Program-made: the position numbers and the translations under genes
The notes under the pieces: generated by a model
Told to the model about the DNA's origin: nothing
Databases searched by the model: none
What the model saw: only the letters and a program-made list of their open reading frames with translations
DNA from: Lichenibacterium ramalinae
Lineage (GTDB): Bacteria; Pseudomonadota; Alphaproteobacteria; Rhizobiales; Beijerinckiaceae
Length of the DNA: 64,000 nucleotides
Direction of reading: 5' to 3'
Assembly: GCF_004137085.1 (NCBI RefSeq)
Contig: NZ_QYBC01000017.1
Coordinates: 84,680-148,679 of the forward strand
Part shown: positions 43,706-54,318 of the stretch, one piece after another
How positions within the stretch are numbered: the stretch's first letter is position 1
Layout of the letters: every line of letters begins with the position of its first letter

Positions 43706-44877
43706 GGCGCGCCGGCCCCGAGGGCGCCGTCCGGCTCCTCGCCGCGGCGGTAGGGCACGGGGTCGATGACGGCGGCGCGGGGCCGCTTGCGCGTCACCGC
43801 CACGAGAAAGCCCATGGCGAGGGCCAGCGAGATCATCGACGAGCCGCCGTAGGAGATGAAGGGCAGCGTCATGCCCTTGGCGGGCATGAGGTGCAGGTTC
43901 ACCGACATGTTGATGCAGCTCTGGATGCCGAACAGCGTCACCAGCCCGGCGGTGGCGAAGCGGCAGAACGGGTCGTCGTTGCGCGACGACAGCAGCAGGC
44001 CGCGCAGCACGATGAAGGCGAAGATCCCGGCGAGGAACATGCAGAACAGCAGGCCGAACTCTTCGCCCGTGACGGCGAAGATGAAGTCGGTGTGGGCGTC
44101 GGGCAGCACGCGCTTGACCGTGCCCTCGCCGGGGCCCTTGCCGAGCCAGCCCCCCGACACGAAGCTTTCCACCGCCGTGTCGACCTGGAACGTGTCGGTG
44201 GCGCCGGGGCCGTTCGAGGGGTCGAGGAAGTGCAGGATGCGGTCGCGCACGTGGGGGACGAGCTTGTAGGCGACGAAGACGCTGACGGCGCCCATGCCGC
44301 CGATGCCGCCCACCCAGAACCAGTGCAGGCCGGCCATGAAGAACAGCGCCGCCCAGACGAGCGAGATCAGCATGGTCTGGCCGAAGTCGGGCTGCAGGAT
44401 CAGCGGCACGATGGTGAGGGGCAGCAGCAGCAGGGCGATGAGGTTGCCCGGAACGTCGCGCCGCCGCGCCCCCTCCGAGAAGGCCCAGGCGGCCAGGATC
44501 ACGAAGGCGGGCTTGACGAATTCCGAGGGCTGCACGCCGAAGATCCAGCGGCGGGCGCCCTTCACCTCGTGGCCGAAGACCAGCGCGGCGCCGATCAGCG
44601 CCATGCCGCCGAGGAACACCACGAGGCCGGCCCGCCGCACGTCCCGGGGCTGCAGGAAGGATGTGGCGAGCAGCAGGCACAGCGACGGCACCAGGAACAT
44701 GACCTGGTGGTGCACGAAGTAGAAGGTCGACAGGCCGAGCCGCTCCGCCACCGGCGGGCTGCCCGCCATGGTGAGCACGATGCCGAGCACCACGAGGAGG
44801 CCGATGGCGGCGAGCAGCCACCGGTCCACCGTCCACCACCAATCCGCGAACACGGAGCGTTCAGCGCGCGAGATCAT
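43702..44877 (-). CDS. ftsW: Peptidoglycan glycosyltransferase FtsW
   Basis: Protein of 391 residues with about ten membrane helices. SEDS-family polymerase for septal peptidoglycan, partner of FtsI. Seen: [31 protein letters not shown], the large extracytoplasmic loop with [25 protein letters not shown], and [12 protein letters not shown] near the end. The ATG at 44877 has AGGAG ahead of it; a longer frame reads into murD. Confidence 0.96.
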   Translation of the reverse strand: MISRAERSVFADWWWTVDRWLLAAIGLLVVLGIVLTMAGSPPVAERLGLSTFYFVHHQVMFLVPSLCLLLATSFLQPRDVRRAGLVVFLGGMALIGAALVFGHEVKGARRWIFGVQPSEFVKPAFVILAAWAFSEGARRRDVPGNLIALLLLPLTIVPLILQPDFGQTMLISLVWAALFFMAGLHWFWVGGIGGMGAVSVFVAYKLVPHVRDRILHFLDPSNGPGATDTFQVDTAVESFVSGGWLGKGPGEGTVKRVLPDAHTDFIFAVTGEEFGLLFCMFLAGIFAFIVLRGLLLSSRNDDPFCRFATAGLVTLFGIQSCINMSVNLHLMPAKGMTLPFISYGGSSMISLALAMGFLVAVTRKRPRAAVIDPVPYRRGEEPDGALGAGAP

Positions 44878-44899
44878 GCGAAACTCCTGGAACGCCGCG

Positions 44900-46321
44900 T
44901 CAGGTCTGCAGGGCTGCGACGAGCGCCCGGAAGGCGTCGCCCCGCGCCTCGAAGTTCGTGAACTGGTCGAAGGAGGCGCAGGCCGGCGAGAACAACACGG
45001 TTTGGTTACCCGAAGCTTGCCGGGCATCCTCGGCCGCCGCCGCCACGGCCTTCTCGAGCGTGCCGCAGCGCCGGCTGAGCACCCGGCCGCTGAGCGTGCG
45101 GGCGAAGTCGTCGGCGGCCTCGCCGATGAGATAGGCCCGCTGCACCCGGTCGAAGAGCGGCGCCAGCGCCGCGATGCCGCCCGCCTTCGGCACGCCGCCG
45201 AGGATCCAGTGGACGCGGTCGAAGGACAGCAGCGCCTTCTCGGCCGAGTCGGCGTTGGTGGCCTTGGAATCGTTGACGAACAGCGTGTTCCCGATCCGGC
45301 CGACCTCCTCCATCCTGTGAGGCAATCCCGGGAAGCCGTTGAGACCGCTCTGGATCACATGCGCGTCGGCGCCCCGCAATCCGAGCAGGTCGGCGCAGGC
45401 GGCGGCGAAACAGGCGTTCTGGCCGTTGTGCAGGCCGCGCAGCGTCGCGATGCCGTCGACGCCGCCGAGCAGGCGCTCGCGCCCGTCGTAGGGCCGCATC
45501 AGGATCATGTGGCGGCCCGACAGCGACACGCCGGTCGGCAGGTCCTGGCGCACCGACACGGGCAGGTGGCGCCCCGAGGGGCCGAGGTGCCGGGCATGCA
45601 GGCGCATCTCGCGCTCGACCGCCCGCTCGTAGATCTCCGCCGAGGCGGTGTCGTCGACGCCGACCAGCGACCATTCGGAGCGTTCGATCAGGCGCTCCTT
45701 CACGGCCGCGTAGTTCTCGAAGCTGCCGTGGCGCTCGATGTGGTCGGGGCTGAGGTTCAGCAGCATGCCGACCGTGGGGGCGAGGCCGGGCGCGAGGTCG
45801 ATCTGGTAGGAGGAGACTTCGAGCACGTGCAGGCGGCCCGCGGCCGGCGGCTCCAGCGCCAGCACGGCCGTGCCGATGTTGCCGCCCATCTGCACGTCCC
45901 GGCCGGCGGCGCGGAACAGGTGGGCGGTGAGCGCCGTGGTGGTGGACTTGCCGTTGGTCCCCGTGATGGCGACGAGCGGGGCGCCGGGCGCGATCGCGGC
46001 CCGCTCGCGGCAGAAGAGTTCGACGTCGCCGAGGATCTCGACGCCGGCGGCCCGCGCACACGTCGCCGACCAGTGCGGTTCGGGATGCGTCAGGGGCACC
46101 CCGGGGGTGAGCACCAGGGCGGCGATGCCCGACCAGTCGATGGCGCGGAGGTCCGCCACCGCGTGGCCGGCGGCCGCGGCCCGGTCGCGGGCCGGCTCGG
46201 CATCGTCCCAGCAGAGCACCTCGGCGCCGCCCGCCCGCAGCGCGTCGGCGGTGGCGAGGCCGGAGCCGCCGAGGCCGAAGAGGGCGAGGCGGCGCCCGGC
46301 GCAATGCGTGACGGGCGTCAT
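44900..46321 (-). CDS. murD: UDP-N-acetylmuramoyl-L-alanine--D-glutamate ligase
   Basis: Protein of 473 residues. Adds D-Glu to UDP-MurNAc-L-Ala. LFGLGGSGLATADAL opens the UDP-binding domain, ITGTNGKSTTTALTAHLF is the P-loop, VLEVSSYQIDL and NLSPDHIERHG belong to the ATPase centre, and VNDSKATNADSAEKAL is the MurD-specific C-terminal signature. It is between mraY (4 bp gap) and ftsW. Confidence 0.97.
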   Translation of the reverse strand: MTPVTHCAGRRLALFGLGGSGLATADALRAGGAEVLCWDDAEPARDRAAAAGHAVADLRAIDWSGIAALVLTPGVPLTHPEPHWSATCARAAGVEILGDVELFCRERAAIAPGAPLVAITGTNGKSTTTALTAHLFRAAGRDVQMGGNIGTAVLALEPPAAGRLHVLEVSSYQIDLAPGLAPTVGMLLNLSPDHIERHGSFENYAAVKERLIERSEWSLVGVDDTASAEIYERAVEREMRLHARHLGPSGRHLPVSVRQDLPTGVSLSGRHMILMRPYDGRERLLGGVDGIATLRGLHNGQNACFAAACADLLGLRGADAHVIQSGLNGFPGLPHRMEEVGRIGNTLFVNDSKATNADSAEKALLSFDRVHWILGGVPKAGGIAALAPLFDRVQRAYLIGEAADDFARTLSGRVLSRRCGTLEKAVAAAAEDARQASGNQTVLFSPACASFDQFTNFEARGDAFRALVAALQT

Positions 46322-46325
46322 CGCG

Positions 46326-47402
46326 TCACCGGACCTTCAGGGTCGACAGGCCGAGCAGCGCCAGGATGAAGGAGATGATCCAGAAGCGCATCACGATCTG
46401 CGGTTCGGACCAGCCGAGCTTCTCGAAATGGTGATGGATCGGAGCCATGCGGAACACCCGCTTGCCGGTGAGCTTGAAGGAGCCGACCTGCACGATGACC
46501 GACAGCGCCTCCACGACGAAGAGCCCGCCCACGATCAGCAGCACGATCTCGTGCTTCACCGCCACCGCCACGGTGCCGATGAGGCCGCCGAGCGCCAGCG
46601 ACCCGGTGTCGCCCATGAAGATCTGCGCCGGCGGGGCGTTGAACCACAGGAAGCCGATGCCGGCGCCCGCCACCGCGCCCGCCACGACGAGGAGTTCGCC
46701 CGTCAACGGGACGTGGTTGATGCCGAGGTAGGTGGCGTAGAGCAGGTTGCCCGAGAAATACGAGATGATGCCGAACGTGCCCATGGCGACGATCACCGGC
46801 ACGATGGCGAGCCCGTCGAGCCCGTCCGTCAGGTTCACGGCATTGCCGAAGCCCACGATGATGAAGGCCCCGAACGCGATGAAGAAGATCCCGAGGTCGA
46901 ACACGTAGCCGTTGATGAAGGGCAGGGCGAGGCCGGTCGTGTTGGCCGGTCCCACCGCCACCATGGCCCAGCAGGCGACGAGCGCGATCAGCGCCTCGAT
47001 GGCGAGCCGCGCCTTGCCGGAGAAGCCGGCGTGGGTCTGCTTCGTGACCTTGAGGTAGTCGTCATAGAAGCCGATCATGCCGAAGCCGAGCGTCACCAGC
47101 AGCACGATCCACACGTAGGGGCTGCGCAGGTTGGCCCAGAGCAGCGTCGACACGAGTAGGCCCGACAGGATCATGAGGCCGCCCATGGTCGGCGTGCCGC
47201 GCTTCTTCAGGTGGTCGGGGCCGTCGGTGCGGATCGGCTGGCCCTTGCCTTGCTTCAGTCGCAGGGCCGCGATGATGCCGGGGCCGAAGAAGAACACGAA
47301 CAGCGCCGCCGTGGCGGTGGCGCCGATGGTTCGAAACGTCAGGTACCGGAACAGGTTCAGCGGGCTGAAGTAGCCGGAGAGTTCGGTGAGCCAGGTGAGC
47401 AT
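46326..47402 (-). CDS. mraY: Phospho-N-acetylmuramoyl-pentapeptide-transferase
   Basis: Protein of 358 residues with ten membrane helices. It moves phospho-MurNAc-pentapeptide to undecaprenyl phosphate, giving lipid [44 protein letters not shown] and [12 protein letters not shown] are the conserved acidic and nucleotide motifs, and [15 protein letters not shown] the late HHH motif. About 109 bp separate it from murF, the largest gap in the mraZ-murB run. Confidence 0.97.
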   Translation of the reverse strand: MLTWLTELSGYFSPLNLFRYLTFRTIGATATAALFVFFFGPGIIAALRLKQGKGQPIRTDGPDHLKKRGTPTMGGLMILSGLLVSTLLWANLRSPYVWIVLLVTLGFGMIGFYDDYLKVTKQTHAGFSGKARLAIEALIALVACWAMVAVGPANTTGLALPFINGYVFDLGIFFIAFGAFIIVGFGNAVNLTDGLDGLAIVPVIVAMGTFGIISYFSGNLLYATYLGINHVPLTGELLVVAGAVAGAGIGFLWFNAPPAQIFMGDTGSLALGGLIGTVAVAVKHEIVLLIVGGLFVVEALSVIVQVGSFKLTGKRVFRMAPIHHHFEKLGWSEPQIVMRFWIISFILALLGLSTLKVR

Positions 47403-47511
47403 GTCCGTCCTTAGGGCCTGTCGGGCCGTGGTCGAAGCGGAGCCTCGACGTGAGTCCGCGAACGGGCTCGCAGCTTCGAATGGGGATGGGCCGGCAGCAG
47501 CATGACGTCCT

Positions 47512-48942
47512 TCAGCGACCGGCCGTTTTCGCGCGGAACCGGTCCTTGAGGGCGGCGACGACCGGCCCCATCCGGCTCCCGTTGGAGCCCTTCACCATCA
47601 CGACGTCGCCGGGCCCGATGCCGTCCGCGAGGGCGCCTTCGATAGCCGTGGCGGCTTCGCCCCACAAGCCTCGGAGTTCGGGGGGCAGCCGCATGAACAG
47701 GGCGTGACTGAGCGGGCCGGCGGCATAGACCCGGTCGACGCCGGCGGCGAGGACGTCCTCGGCGAGTTCGGCGTGGAGGCGCTCGGCTTCCGGGCCGAGC
47801 TCGCGCATGTCGCCCAGCACGGCGATGCGGCGGCCCGAGCCCGACGGGGCGGTGGCGCCGAGGACAGCCAGGGCGGCCCGCATCGAGGTGGGGTTGGCGT
47901 TGTAGCTTTCGTCGATCAGCGTCGCGGTCCCGCCCCCGAGCTGCAGGAGGGACTTCGCGCCGCGGCCGTGGCCGGCCGTGTAGCGGCCGAGCGATGCCGC
48001 CGCCGAATCGACGTCGATGCCCGCCGCGCGGGCGGCCAGCAGCACCCCGAGCGCGTTGACGGCGCTGTGCAGGCCGGCCGCGCCGAGGTGGAAGTCGACC
48101 CGGCGGCCGAGCACGCGGGTCGAAACGTCCGAGCCCTCGCGGGTCGGCGTGCAGGCGACGAGGCGGGCGTCGGCCTCCTCGTGCTGGCCGAAGGTCAGGA
48201 CGTGGCGCGCCGGGGAGGCCTCGGCATGGCGGCGCAGGCGCGCGTAGGTGTCGATGTCGCGGTTCAGGATGGCGACGCCGCCCGGCACGACGCCCGAGAA
48301 GATCTCGCCCTTGGCGTCGGCGATCTCGTCCACGGAGGCGAAATGCTCGAGGTGGGCCGCCGCCACCGTGGTGACGAGCGCGATGTGGGGGCGGACCAGG
48401 GCGACGAGCGGCGTGATCTCGCCGGCGTGGTTCATGCCGATCTCGAAGACGGCGTAGCGCGCCTCCGCCGGCAGCCGCGCCAGCGTCAGCGGCACGCCCC
48501 AGTGATTGTTGAACGAGGCCGGCGAGGCATGGGTCGTGCCGGCATCGGCCATGACGAGGCGCAGCGCTTCCTTGACGGAGGTCTTGCCGACCGAACCCGT
48601 GACGGCGACGACGCGGGCGTCCGACCGGTCGCGGGCCGCGGCGCCGAGCCGGCCCAGCGCGGCGAGCACGTCGTCGACGACGTAGAGGCAGGGCAGGCCG
48701 GCCAGCGCCGGGGCATGGGCCTCGTCCACCACGGCCGCCGCGGCCCCGGCCGCGAAGGCCGCCCGCACGAAGTCGTGGCCGTCGTGCACGTCGCCCCGGA
48801 TGGCGAAGAAGAGGTCGCCGGCCTTCACGCTGCGGGTGTCGATCGAGAGCCCGGCGATGCCGTCGACCGGCGGCAGGCCGCTGACGCGGGCCTGCAGGCG
48901 GGTGACGAGGCCCAGCCCGGACCAGAGGGGGGCGTCGTTCAT
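47512..48942 (-). CDS. murF: UDP-N-acetylmuramoyl-tripeptide--D-alanyl-D-alanine ligase
   Basis: Protein of 476 residues. Adds D-Ala-D-Ala to the UDP-MurNAc-tripeptide. Domain 1 has [19 protein letters not shown], the P-loop is [14 protein letters not shown], then [25 protein letters not shown] and [16 protein letters not shown] (MurF signature), ending [11 protein letters not shown]. The ATG at 48942 overlaps the murE stop as ATGA. Confidence 0.96.
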   Translation of the reverse strand: MNDAPLWSGLGLVTRLQARVSGLPPVDGIAGLSIDTRSVKAGDLFFAIRGDVHDGHDFVRAAFAAGAAAAVVDEAHAPALAGLPCLYVVDDVLAALGRLGAAARDRSDARVVAVTGSVGKTSVKEALRLVMADAGTTHASPASFNNHWGVPLTLARLPAEARYAVFEIGMNHAGEITPLVALVRPHIALVTTVAAAHLEHFASVDEIADAKGEIFSGVVPGGVAILNRDIDTYARLRRHAEASPARHVLTFGQHEEADARLVACTPTREGSDVSTRVLGRRVDFHLGAAGLHSAVNALGVLLAARAAGIDVDSAAASLGRYTAGHGRGAKSLLQLGGGTATLIDESYNANPTSMRAALAVLGATAPSGSGRRIAVLGDMRELGPEAERLHAELAEDVLAAGVDRVYAAGPLSHALFMRLPPELRGLWGEAATAIEGALADGIGPGDVVMVKGSNGSRMGPVVAALKDRFRAKTAGR

Positions 48943-50441
48943 GCGGGCATCCTGGCGAGGGCGGCCGAAACCGCGTCGATGTCGGAGAAGGGCAGGGTGA
49001 TGCCGCCCGCCGTCTGGCCGGTCTCGTGCCCCTTGCCGGCCACCACGAGGACGTCGCCGCCGTCCAGCAGCGCGACGGCGTGGGCGATGGCTTCGGCGCG
49101 GTCGCCGATCTCGCGCGCGCCCGGCGCCGCCGCCAGCACGGCGGCCCGGATGGCCGCGGGGTCCTCGGAGCGGGGATTGTCGTCCGTCACCACGACGACG
49201 TCGGCGAGGCGATGCGCGATCTCGCCCATCAGCGGCCGCTTCCCGGTGTCCCGGTCGCCGCCGCAGCCCACCACGACGACGAGCCGGCCCGGCGCGTAGG
49301 GGCGCAGCGTGCGCAGCACCGTCTCGAGCGCGTCGGGCTTGTGGGCGTAGTCGACGAAGATCGGGGCGCCGTTGCGGGCCCCCACGCGCTGGAGCCGGCC
49401 GGGCGCGCCGACGAGCCGCTGCAGCGCCGAGAAGACGTCGTCCGGGGCGCTGCCGGTCGCCAGGCAGAGGCCGGCCGCGACCAGCGCGTTCGACACCTGG
49501 AACAGGCCGGCGAGCGGCAGCCGCAGCGCCACCGTGCCGGCGCCGGGGCACAGGCCGGCGTCGCAGGCGATGCGGATCTGCGTGCCGTCCGCGTCGGGCT
49601 CGGCCGCGACGAGGCGCAGGCCGTCGCCGCGCCGCCCCACCGTGACGACGGCGAGGCCGCGGGCGCGGGCGGCCGCGACGGCGCGCTCGGCCGCGTCGCC
49701 GTCGGCATCGATCACGGCCGGCCGGCCGGGAGCCAGCAGGTCGCCGAACAGCCGCAGCTTGGCGGCGAGGTAGGCGTCGAGGCTGGCGTGGTAGTCGAGG
49801 TGGTCGCGCGATAAATTGGTGAAGGCGCCGGCCGCGAGCCGCACGCCGTCGAGCCTGTGCTGGTCCAGCCCGTGCGACGAGGCTTCGAGCGCGAGGTGGG
49901 TCACGCCGGCTCGCGCGAGACGGTCCATCGCGCCGTGTAGCGCCACCGGATCCGGCGTGGTCAGCGAACCCTGGACGGCGCCGTCCGGCGCCGTCTTTGC
50001 ACCATTGACGGCGCCGTCCGGCGCCACGATGCCGAGCGTGCCGATCGATGCCGCCGAGGCGCCCGACGCCGCCCAGATCTGGCGCACGAAGGCCGCCACC
50101 GACGTCTTGCCGCTGGTGCCGGTGACGGCGACCACGGTGGCGGGCTGCCCCGGGTGGAACCGGGCCGCGCTCAGGGACAGGGCCCGGCGGACATCCGGCA
50201 CCAGCACGACCGGCGCCGAACCCTGCGCCCACCCCTGTGGCGCCCGCTCGGCGACGATCGCCGCGGCGCCCGCCTTCGCCGCCGCCGCGGCAAAGGCCAG
50301 CCCGTCGCCCTTGGTGCCCGGCACGGCGAAGAAGGCGAAGCCGGGCGCGACGGCCCGGCTGTCGGCCGTGAGGCCCGCGACCTCCCGGGCGGCGAACTCC
50401 GGCGCCAGTCCGGCGCCGGGCAGAAGGTCGCCGAGCCTCAC
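48939..50441 (-). CDS. murE: UDP-N-acetylmuramoyl-L-alanyl-D-glutamate--2,6-diaminopimelate ligase
   Basis: Protein of 500 residues. P-loop VTGTSGKTSVAAFV, then the barrel with ALEASSHGLDQHRLDG and FTNLSRDHLDYH. The motif VVTDDNPRSEDP contains DNPR, which selects meso-diaminopimelate over lysine, so the peptidoglycan is the Gram-negative meso-DAP type. The GTG start at 50441 overlaps the ftsI stop. Near residues 140-155 the sequence GAVNGAKTAPDGAVQG shows a small internal GAV/PDGAV duplication that also repeats in the DNA. Confidence 0.96.
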   Translation of the reverse strand: MRLGDLLPGAGLAPEFAAREVAGLTADSRAVAPGFAFFAVPGTKGDGLAFAAAAAKAGAAAIVAERAPQGWAQGSAPVVLVPDVRRALSLSAARFHPGQPATVVAVTGTSGKTSVAAFVRQIWAASGASAASIGTLGIVAPDGAVNGAKTAPDGAVQGSLTTPDPVALHGAMDRLARAGVTHLALEASSHGLDQHRLDGVRLAAGAFTNLSRDHLDYHASLDAYLAAKLRLFGDLLAPGRPAVIDADGDAAERAVAAARARGLAVVTVGRRGDGLRLVAAEPDADGTQIRIACDAGLCPGAGTVALRLPLAGLFQVSNALVAAGLCLATGSAPDDVFSALQRLVGAPGRLQRVGARNGAPIFVDYAHKPDALETVLRTLRPYAPGRLVVVVGCGGDRDTGKRPLMGEIAHRLADVVVVTDDNPRSEDPAAIRAAVLAAAPGAREIGDRAEAIAHAVALLDGGDVLVVAGKGHETGQTAGGITLPFSDIDAVSAALARMPA

Positions 50442-52207
50442 CTCAGCACCGTGTCCATGCCGATGCCGAGCTTGGCGACGGCCGGGAACGGGTCGGTGGG
50501 CAGGTTCAGGTTGGGCGGCAGATTGAGGAGCGGCGCGACGCGCTCCATGATCTTGCCGCAGACGTCGCCCGAGTTCCAGGCCGCCGTGTGGAAGCCATAG
50601 GTGCCCTCGGCGGCCTGCGGGTCCTCCATCATCACGAAGAACAGGTACTTCGGGTGGTCGGCCGGCACCACCGACATAAAGGTCGTGTTGACCCGGTTCT
50701 TGGCGTAGTGGCCGTTGATCAGCTTGTCGGCCGTTCCGGTCTTGCCGCCGGCGAAATAGCCGGGGACGTTGGCCTTCTTGGCCGAGCCCAGCGTCGCGTT
50801 GAGCCTCATCAGGTAGCGCAGGTCCTCCGACACCTCGGGGCGGACCACGCGCTTGGCCTCGTCCCGGGCGTCCCCGTCACGCTTCAGGAAGGTCGGCGTG
50901 ATCAGGTAGCCGCCGTTGGCGAGGGCCCCCACCGCCATGATGGCCTGGAGCGGCGTGACGTTCAGGCCCTGCCCGAACGCGATCGTCATGGAGTTCAGCA
51001 CGCCCCAATGCGGCGGGATCTGGGGGGAGGCCGTCTCGGGCAGCTCCGTCTGCAGGCGCGTCAGCTCCCCCATCTTGCGCAGGAAGGTCTTGTGGCCGTC
51101 CACCCCCACCATCATCACCATCTTGGCGGTTCCGATGTTCGACGAGTGGATGAACACCTCCGGGATCGTCTGCGGACGGTTGATCTTCTCGTAGTCGTGG
51201 ATGGTGGCGCGCCCGTAGCGGAGGTTGCCGGTCGTGTCGACGGTGCTCTTCAGCGTGACCTTGTTGAGCTCCAGCGCCATCGCGATCGAGATGGCCTTGA
51301 AGGTCGAGCCCATCTCGTAGGTGCCGACGTTGAGCCGGTTGATGTGGTCGGGCTTGAGCGCGTCGACGGGGTTGTTGGGGTCGTAGTCGGGCAGCGACAC
51401 GTAGGCGATCATCTCGCCCGTGTTGACGTCCATGATGGCGCCCGAGGCCGCCTGCGGATGGAAGCGCGCCATGCCCTTCAGCAGCTCGTCGCGCACCGCG
51501 AAGGTGGCCTTGGTGTCGAGTGACAGGGAGATGGGCTTCAGGTCCTGCGGGGTGACGTCGAAGCCCGCGCCCTTGAGGTCGCCGAGCCCCTGGTTGTCGA
51601 CCCATTTCTCGATGCCGGCGATGCCCTGGTTGTCGGTGTTGGTGAAGCCCAGCACATGGGCTCCCACCGGGCCGTTGGGGTAGATGCGCTTGTTCTCGGG
51701 CAGGAAGCCGACGCCCGGCAGGCCGAGGCGGAACACTTCCTGCTGCTGCTTGTCGGTGACGCCGCGCTTGACCCACACGAAGCCCTTGCGGGAGCCCAGG
51801 CGCTTCCGGAGGTCGGTGGCGTCGACGTCGGGCAGCACGGCGGTGAGGAGTTCGACGGCCTCGTCCTTGTCGATGAGGCGGCGCGGCTCGGCGAAGACCG
51901 ACATGGTCTTGATGTCCTGCGCCAGCACGCCGCCGTTGCGGTCGAGGAGTTCGGGCCTGGCGCCAGAGACGGCGTCGGAGGCCGCGGCCTTCAGCCCCGC
52001 CGGGGCTTCCTTGCTGAGGCCGAGCTTGATGAGCTTGCCGTCGATCAGCCCGTAGACGCACAGGAAGGCGAGGCCGAGCAGGCGCAGCCGGAAGCCGCTC
52101 TTGTCGAGCCGCGTCGTGCACACGTCGCGCACGAAGACGCGCGCTTTCGCGAAAAGGCCGGGCGCGGGCCGGGGGCGGTCGGCGCGGGGGTCGGGGGAGC
52201 CGGTCAT
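50438..52207 (-). CDS. ftsI: Septal penicillin-binding protein 3 (FtsI)
   Basis: Protein of 589 residues. One N-terminal membrane helix (RLLGLAFLCVYGLIDGKLIKLG), a dimerisation domain, then a transpeptidase with SxxK in EMGSTFKAISIA (catalytic Ser), SxN in HSSNIGTAKM and KTGT in GGKTGTADKL. It cross-links septal peptidoglycan with FtsW. The start at 52207 keeps a short basic cytoplasmic tail; a longer frame lies under ftsL. Seven bases separate it from ftsL. Confidence 0.96.
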   Translation of the reverse strand: MTGSPDPRADRPRPAPGLFAKARVFVRDVCTTRLDKSGFRLRLLGLAFLCVYGLIDGKLIKLGLSKEAPAGLKAAASDAVSGARPELLDRNGGVLAQDIKTMSVFAEPRRLIDKDEAVELLTAVLPDVDATDLRKRLGSRKGFVWVKRGVTDKQQQEVFRLGLPGVGFLPENKRIYPNGPVGAHVLGFTNTDNQGIAGIEKWVDNQGLGDLKGAGFDVTPQDLKPISLSLDTKATFAVRDELLKGMARFHPQAASGAIMDVNTGEMIAYVSLPDYDPNNPVDALKPDHINRLNVGTYEMGSTFKAISIAMALELNKVTLKSTVDTTGNLRYGRATIHDYEKINRPQTIPEVFIHSSNIGTAKMVMMVGVDGHKTFLRKMGELTRLQTELPETASPQIPPHWGVLNSMTIAFGQGLNVTPLQAIMAVGALANGGYLITPTFLKRDGDARDEAKRVVRPEVSEDLRYLMRLNATLGSAKKANVPGYFAGGKTGTADKLINGHYAKNRVNTTFMSVVPADHPKYLFFVMMEDPQAAEGTYGFHTAAWNSGDVCGKIMERVAPLLNLPPNLNLPTDPFPAVAKLGIGMDTVLR

Positions 52208-52214
52208 GCGGGCG

Positions 52215-52607
52215 CTATCTCGCGGAGGACGGGGTCGCGGCGGAGCCGCCGGCACTCTTGTCGCTCGGGGTCGCGGTCGGCTCCCCGAGCCCGAGCGAGT
52301 CGAGCTTGCGCCCGATGGAATCCACCTTGGGCGGCGGATCGGGCAGATCCGTGGCCTGGACGATCTGGTCGAGCGACAGGCGCTGCAGGCCGAGGCCGTG
52401 GTCGGCGAGCGCCGCCAGCCGGTCCGGGCGGGTGAGGATCGCCCATTCGGCCTTGAGCTTCTCGATGCCGTCCTGCTCGGCCCCGATCAGGTGTCGGGTC
52501 TTCAGGATCTGCTCGGCGTAGAGGATGGTCTCGTACTTGACCGAATAGGCGTAGACGGCCGAGCCGATCAGCACCGCGACGGCGAGGACGTTGAGGATGC
52601 GCAGCAC
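52215..52607 (-). CDS. ftsL: Cell division protein FtsL
   Basis: Protein of 130 residues with an N-terminal membrane helix (ILNVLAVAVLIGSAVYAY) and a periplasmic coiled-coil (ILYAEQILKTRHLIGAEQDGIEKLKAEW, then LTRPDRLAALA). FtsL works with FtsB and FtsQ. It is poorly conserved in sequence, so the assignment rests on architecture and on its exact place between rsmH and ftsI. A Ser/Ala-rich tail follows residue 100. Confidence 0.9.
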   Translation of the reverse strand: MLRILNVLAVAVLIGSAVYAYSVKYETILYAEQILKTRHLIGAEQDGIEKLKAEWAILTRPDRLAALADHGLGLQRLSLDQIVQATDLPDPPPKVDSIGRKLDSLGLGEPTATPSDKSAGGSAATPSSAR

Positions 52608-52610
52608 GGG

Positions 52611-53678
52611 TCAACCCTTCCTGGCGGACGGGGGGGCGGCGCGGCCCGCCCACGCCACCGTGACGGCGGCGCGTGCCGCGGGGTCGGGCGTCCAGGCGGG
52701 CGCCGCCGTGCGGGCCCCGACCCGCAGCTTGGCGGAGCGGGCCCGGGGATTGGCCTCGACCTCGGCGGCCGACGGCACGACGGGCTGGCGGCCCGGCAGC
52801 GCGAAGGTCGCGGGCGGGCGGGCGGCCCCGGCGGGCAGGTGGCGCGAGCCGCCCTCGCCCCGCCCGGCGCGGGCCTGGAGGAAGCGCTTCACGATCCTGT
52901 CCTCGAGAGAATGAAAGGTGACCACGGCGAGCCGGCCCTCGGGGGCCAGCAGCCGCTCGGCGGCTTCGAGCGCGTCGTGGAGTTCGCCGAGCTCGTCGTT
53001 GACGGCGATGCGCAGCGCCTGGAACGTGCGGGTGGCCGGATGGATGTCGCCCGGCTTGCCCGGCATCACGCGGGCGATCATCTCGGCGAGCTGTCGCGTC
53101 GACGTGAAGGGCGCGGACTTGCGGTCGAAGCAGATGGCACGGGCGATGCGGCGCGAAGCGCGCTCGTCGCCGTAGCGGAACAGGATGTCGGCGAGGTCGC
53201 CCTCGTCGGCCCCGTTCACGATGTCGGCGGCCGTGGTGCCGTCGCCGCCCATGCGCATGTCGAGCGGCCCCTCGAAGCGGAAGGAGAATCCGCGTTCGGC
53301 CTGGTCGAACTGCATGGAGGAGACGCCGATATCCAGCACCACGCCGTCGAGCGGGGGCAGGGCGAGCTGCTCGGCGACGTCGCCGAGCGTGGCGAAGCGG
53401 GCCTCGACCAGAGTCAGGCGCGGTTCGGCGGCCGCGAGGGCGGCGCCGCCCGCGATGGCGGTCGGGTCGCGGTCGAGGGCGACGACGCGGGTGCCGGGAT
53501 GGTGGAGCATGGAGCGGGTGTAGCCGCCGGCGCCGAAGGTGCCGTCGACGTAACAGCCGCCGTCACGCAGGACGAGGGACGCCAGGGCCTCCTCGCGGAG
53601 CACGGGGTGATGCCGGATCGGTCCGCCGGCGGCCGGGTGACCCCCTTGCGAGTGGTCCCCCGGGCCGCGATCCGACAT
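52611..53678 (-). CDS. rsmH: 16S rRNA (cytosine(1402)-N(4))-methyltransferase
   Basis: Protein of 355 residues. SAM-binding region [15 protein letters not shown] and [25 protein letters not shown] is the RsmH (MraW) signature, and [15 protein letters not shown] the late motif. It modifies C1402 in the ribosomal P site. The ATG at 53678 shares its A with the mraZ stop (TGATG). A disordered stretch rich in Gly/Pro is present at residues 5-20. Confidence 0.96.
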   Translation of the reverse strand: MSDRGPGDHSQGGHPAAGGPIRHHPVLREEALASLVLRDGGCYVDGTFGAGGYTRSMLHHPGTRVVALDRDPTAIAGGAALAAAEPRLTLVEARFATLGDVAEQLALPPLDGVVLDIGVSSMQFDQAERGFSFRFEGPLDMRMGGDGTTAADIVNGADEGDLADILFRYGDERASRRIARAICFDRKSAPFTSTRQLAEMIARVMPGKPGDIHPATRTFQALRIAVNDELGELHDALEAAERLLAPEGRLAVVTFHSLEDRIVKRFLQARAGRGEGGSRHLPAGAARPPATFALPGRQPVVPSAAEVEANPRARSAKLRVGARTAAPAWTPDPAARAAVTVAWAGRAAPPSARKG

Positions 53679-54169
53679 CAGTCCCGTGCTCCAAGAGGCT
53701 GCGGCGCGGTGATCTGCGCCGCATGTCCGGAGCTGAGCTGTTTTCGGTGGTCGCGCACTCGGCGTCTGGCCTCTTCCAAATGCGCGCGAAACCGTCCCGG
53801 CTCCCAGATCTGAAACTTGTGCCCCTGGCCCACCAGCGTCACCTCGGTGGCGATGCCGGTGTGGACCTTCATGGCTTCGGTGAGGACGATGCGGCCCTCC
53901 CCGTCCACCTTCAGCAGTTCGCTTTCCCCGTGGAGCGTGGACGCATAGGCGTCCCATTCCTCGGAATAGCGCGACAGCGGTGCCAGCAAGGCGTCGATCT
54001 CTCGAAGCAGGGCATGGCCGCCGCAATCCACCGCATCGGAATAGAGCGAGGGATAGACGTAGAGTCCGTCGAAACCGTCCCGCCCCAGCACCGCCCGGAA
54101 CGGTGCCGGGATCGACACGCGACCCTTGGCATCCAACCGGTTGGTGAAGTGCGAGACGAAGCGATCCAA
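53678..54169 (-). CDS. mraZ: Transcriptional regulator MraZ
   Basis: Protein of 163 residues with two SpoVT-AbrB-like halves ([21 protein letters not shown] and [20 protein letters not shown]), each with the DxxGR motif. MraZ binds repeated TGGG boxes and represses its own dcw promoter. The start is TTG at 54169: the conserved MDRFVSHF begins there, AGAGGGG lies five to six bases upstream, and no ATG is near. First gene of the dcw cluster. Confidence 0.95.
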   Translation of the reverse strand: MDRFVSHFTNRLDAKGRVSIPAPFRAVLGRDGFDGLYVYPSLYSDAVDCGGHALLREIDALLAPLSRYSEEWDAYASTLHGESELLKVDGEGRIVLTEAMKVHTGIATEVTLVGQGHKFQIWEPGRFRAHLEEARRRVRDHRKQLSSGHAAQITAPQPLGARD

Positions 54170-54278
54170 AATCCCCTCTGTCCCGGTCGTGACCGTCCCG
54201 TCCGGCGAGCGATGCGGGGCACGGCCGTGTCATCCTGCGGGGGATGTCCACGATCGGGTCTCGGATGCTCGTCACTGA

Positions 54279-54318
54279 CGGGATGATTTGGGATAGCATG
54301 GGACCCCATGGGCGTCAA
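54279..54318 (-). promoter_or_regulatory. mraZ promoter with MraZ operator
   Basis: On the minus strand TTGACG (54318-54313), 17 bp, TATCCC (54295-54290) forms a sigma-70-type promoter. On the plus strand CGGG at 54279 and TGGG at 54289, 54299 and 54309 are exactly 10 bp apart and cover the spacer, the -10 and the start region. TGGGN boxes with five-base spacers are the known MraZ target. Predicted leader about 110 nt. Confidence 0.8.
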
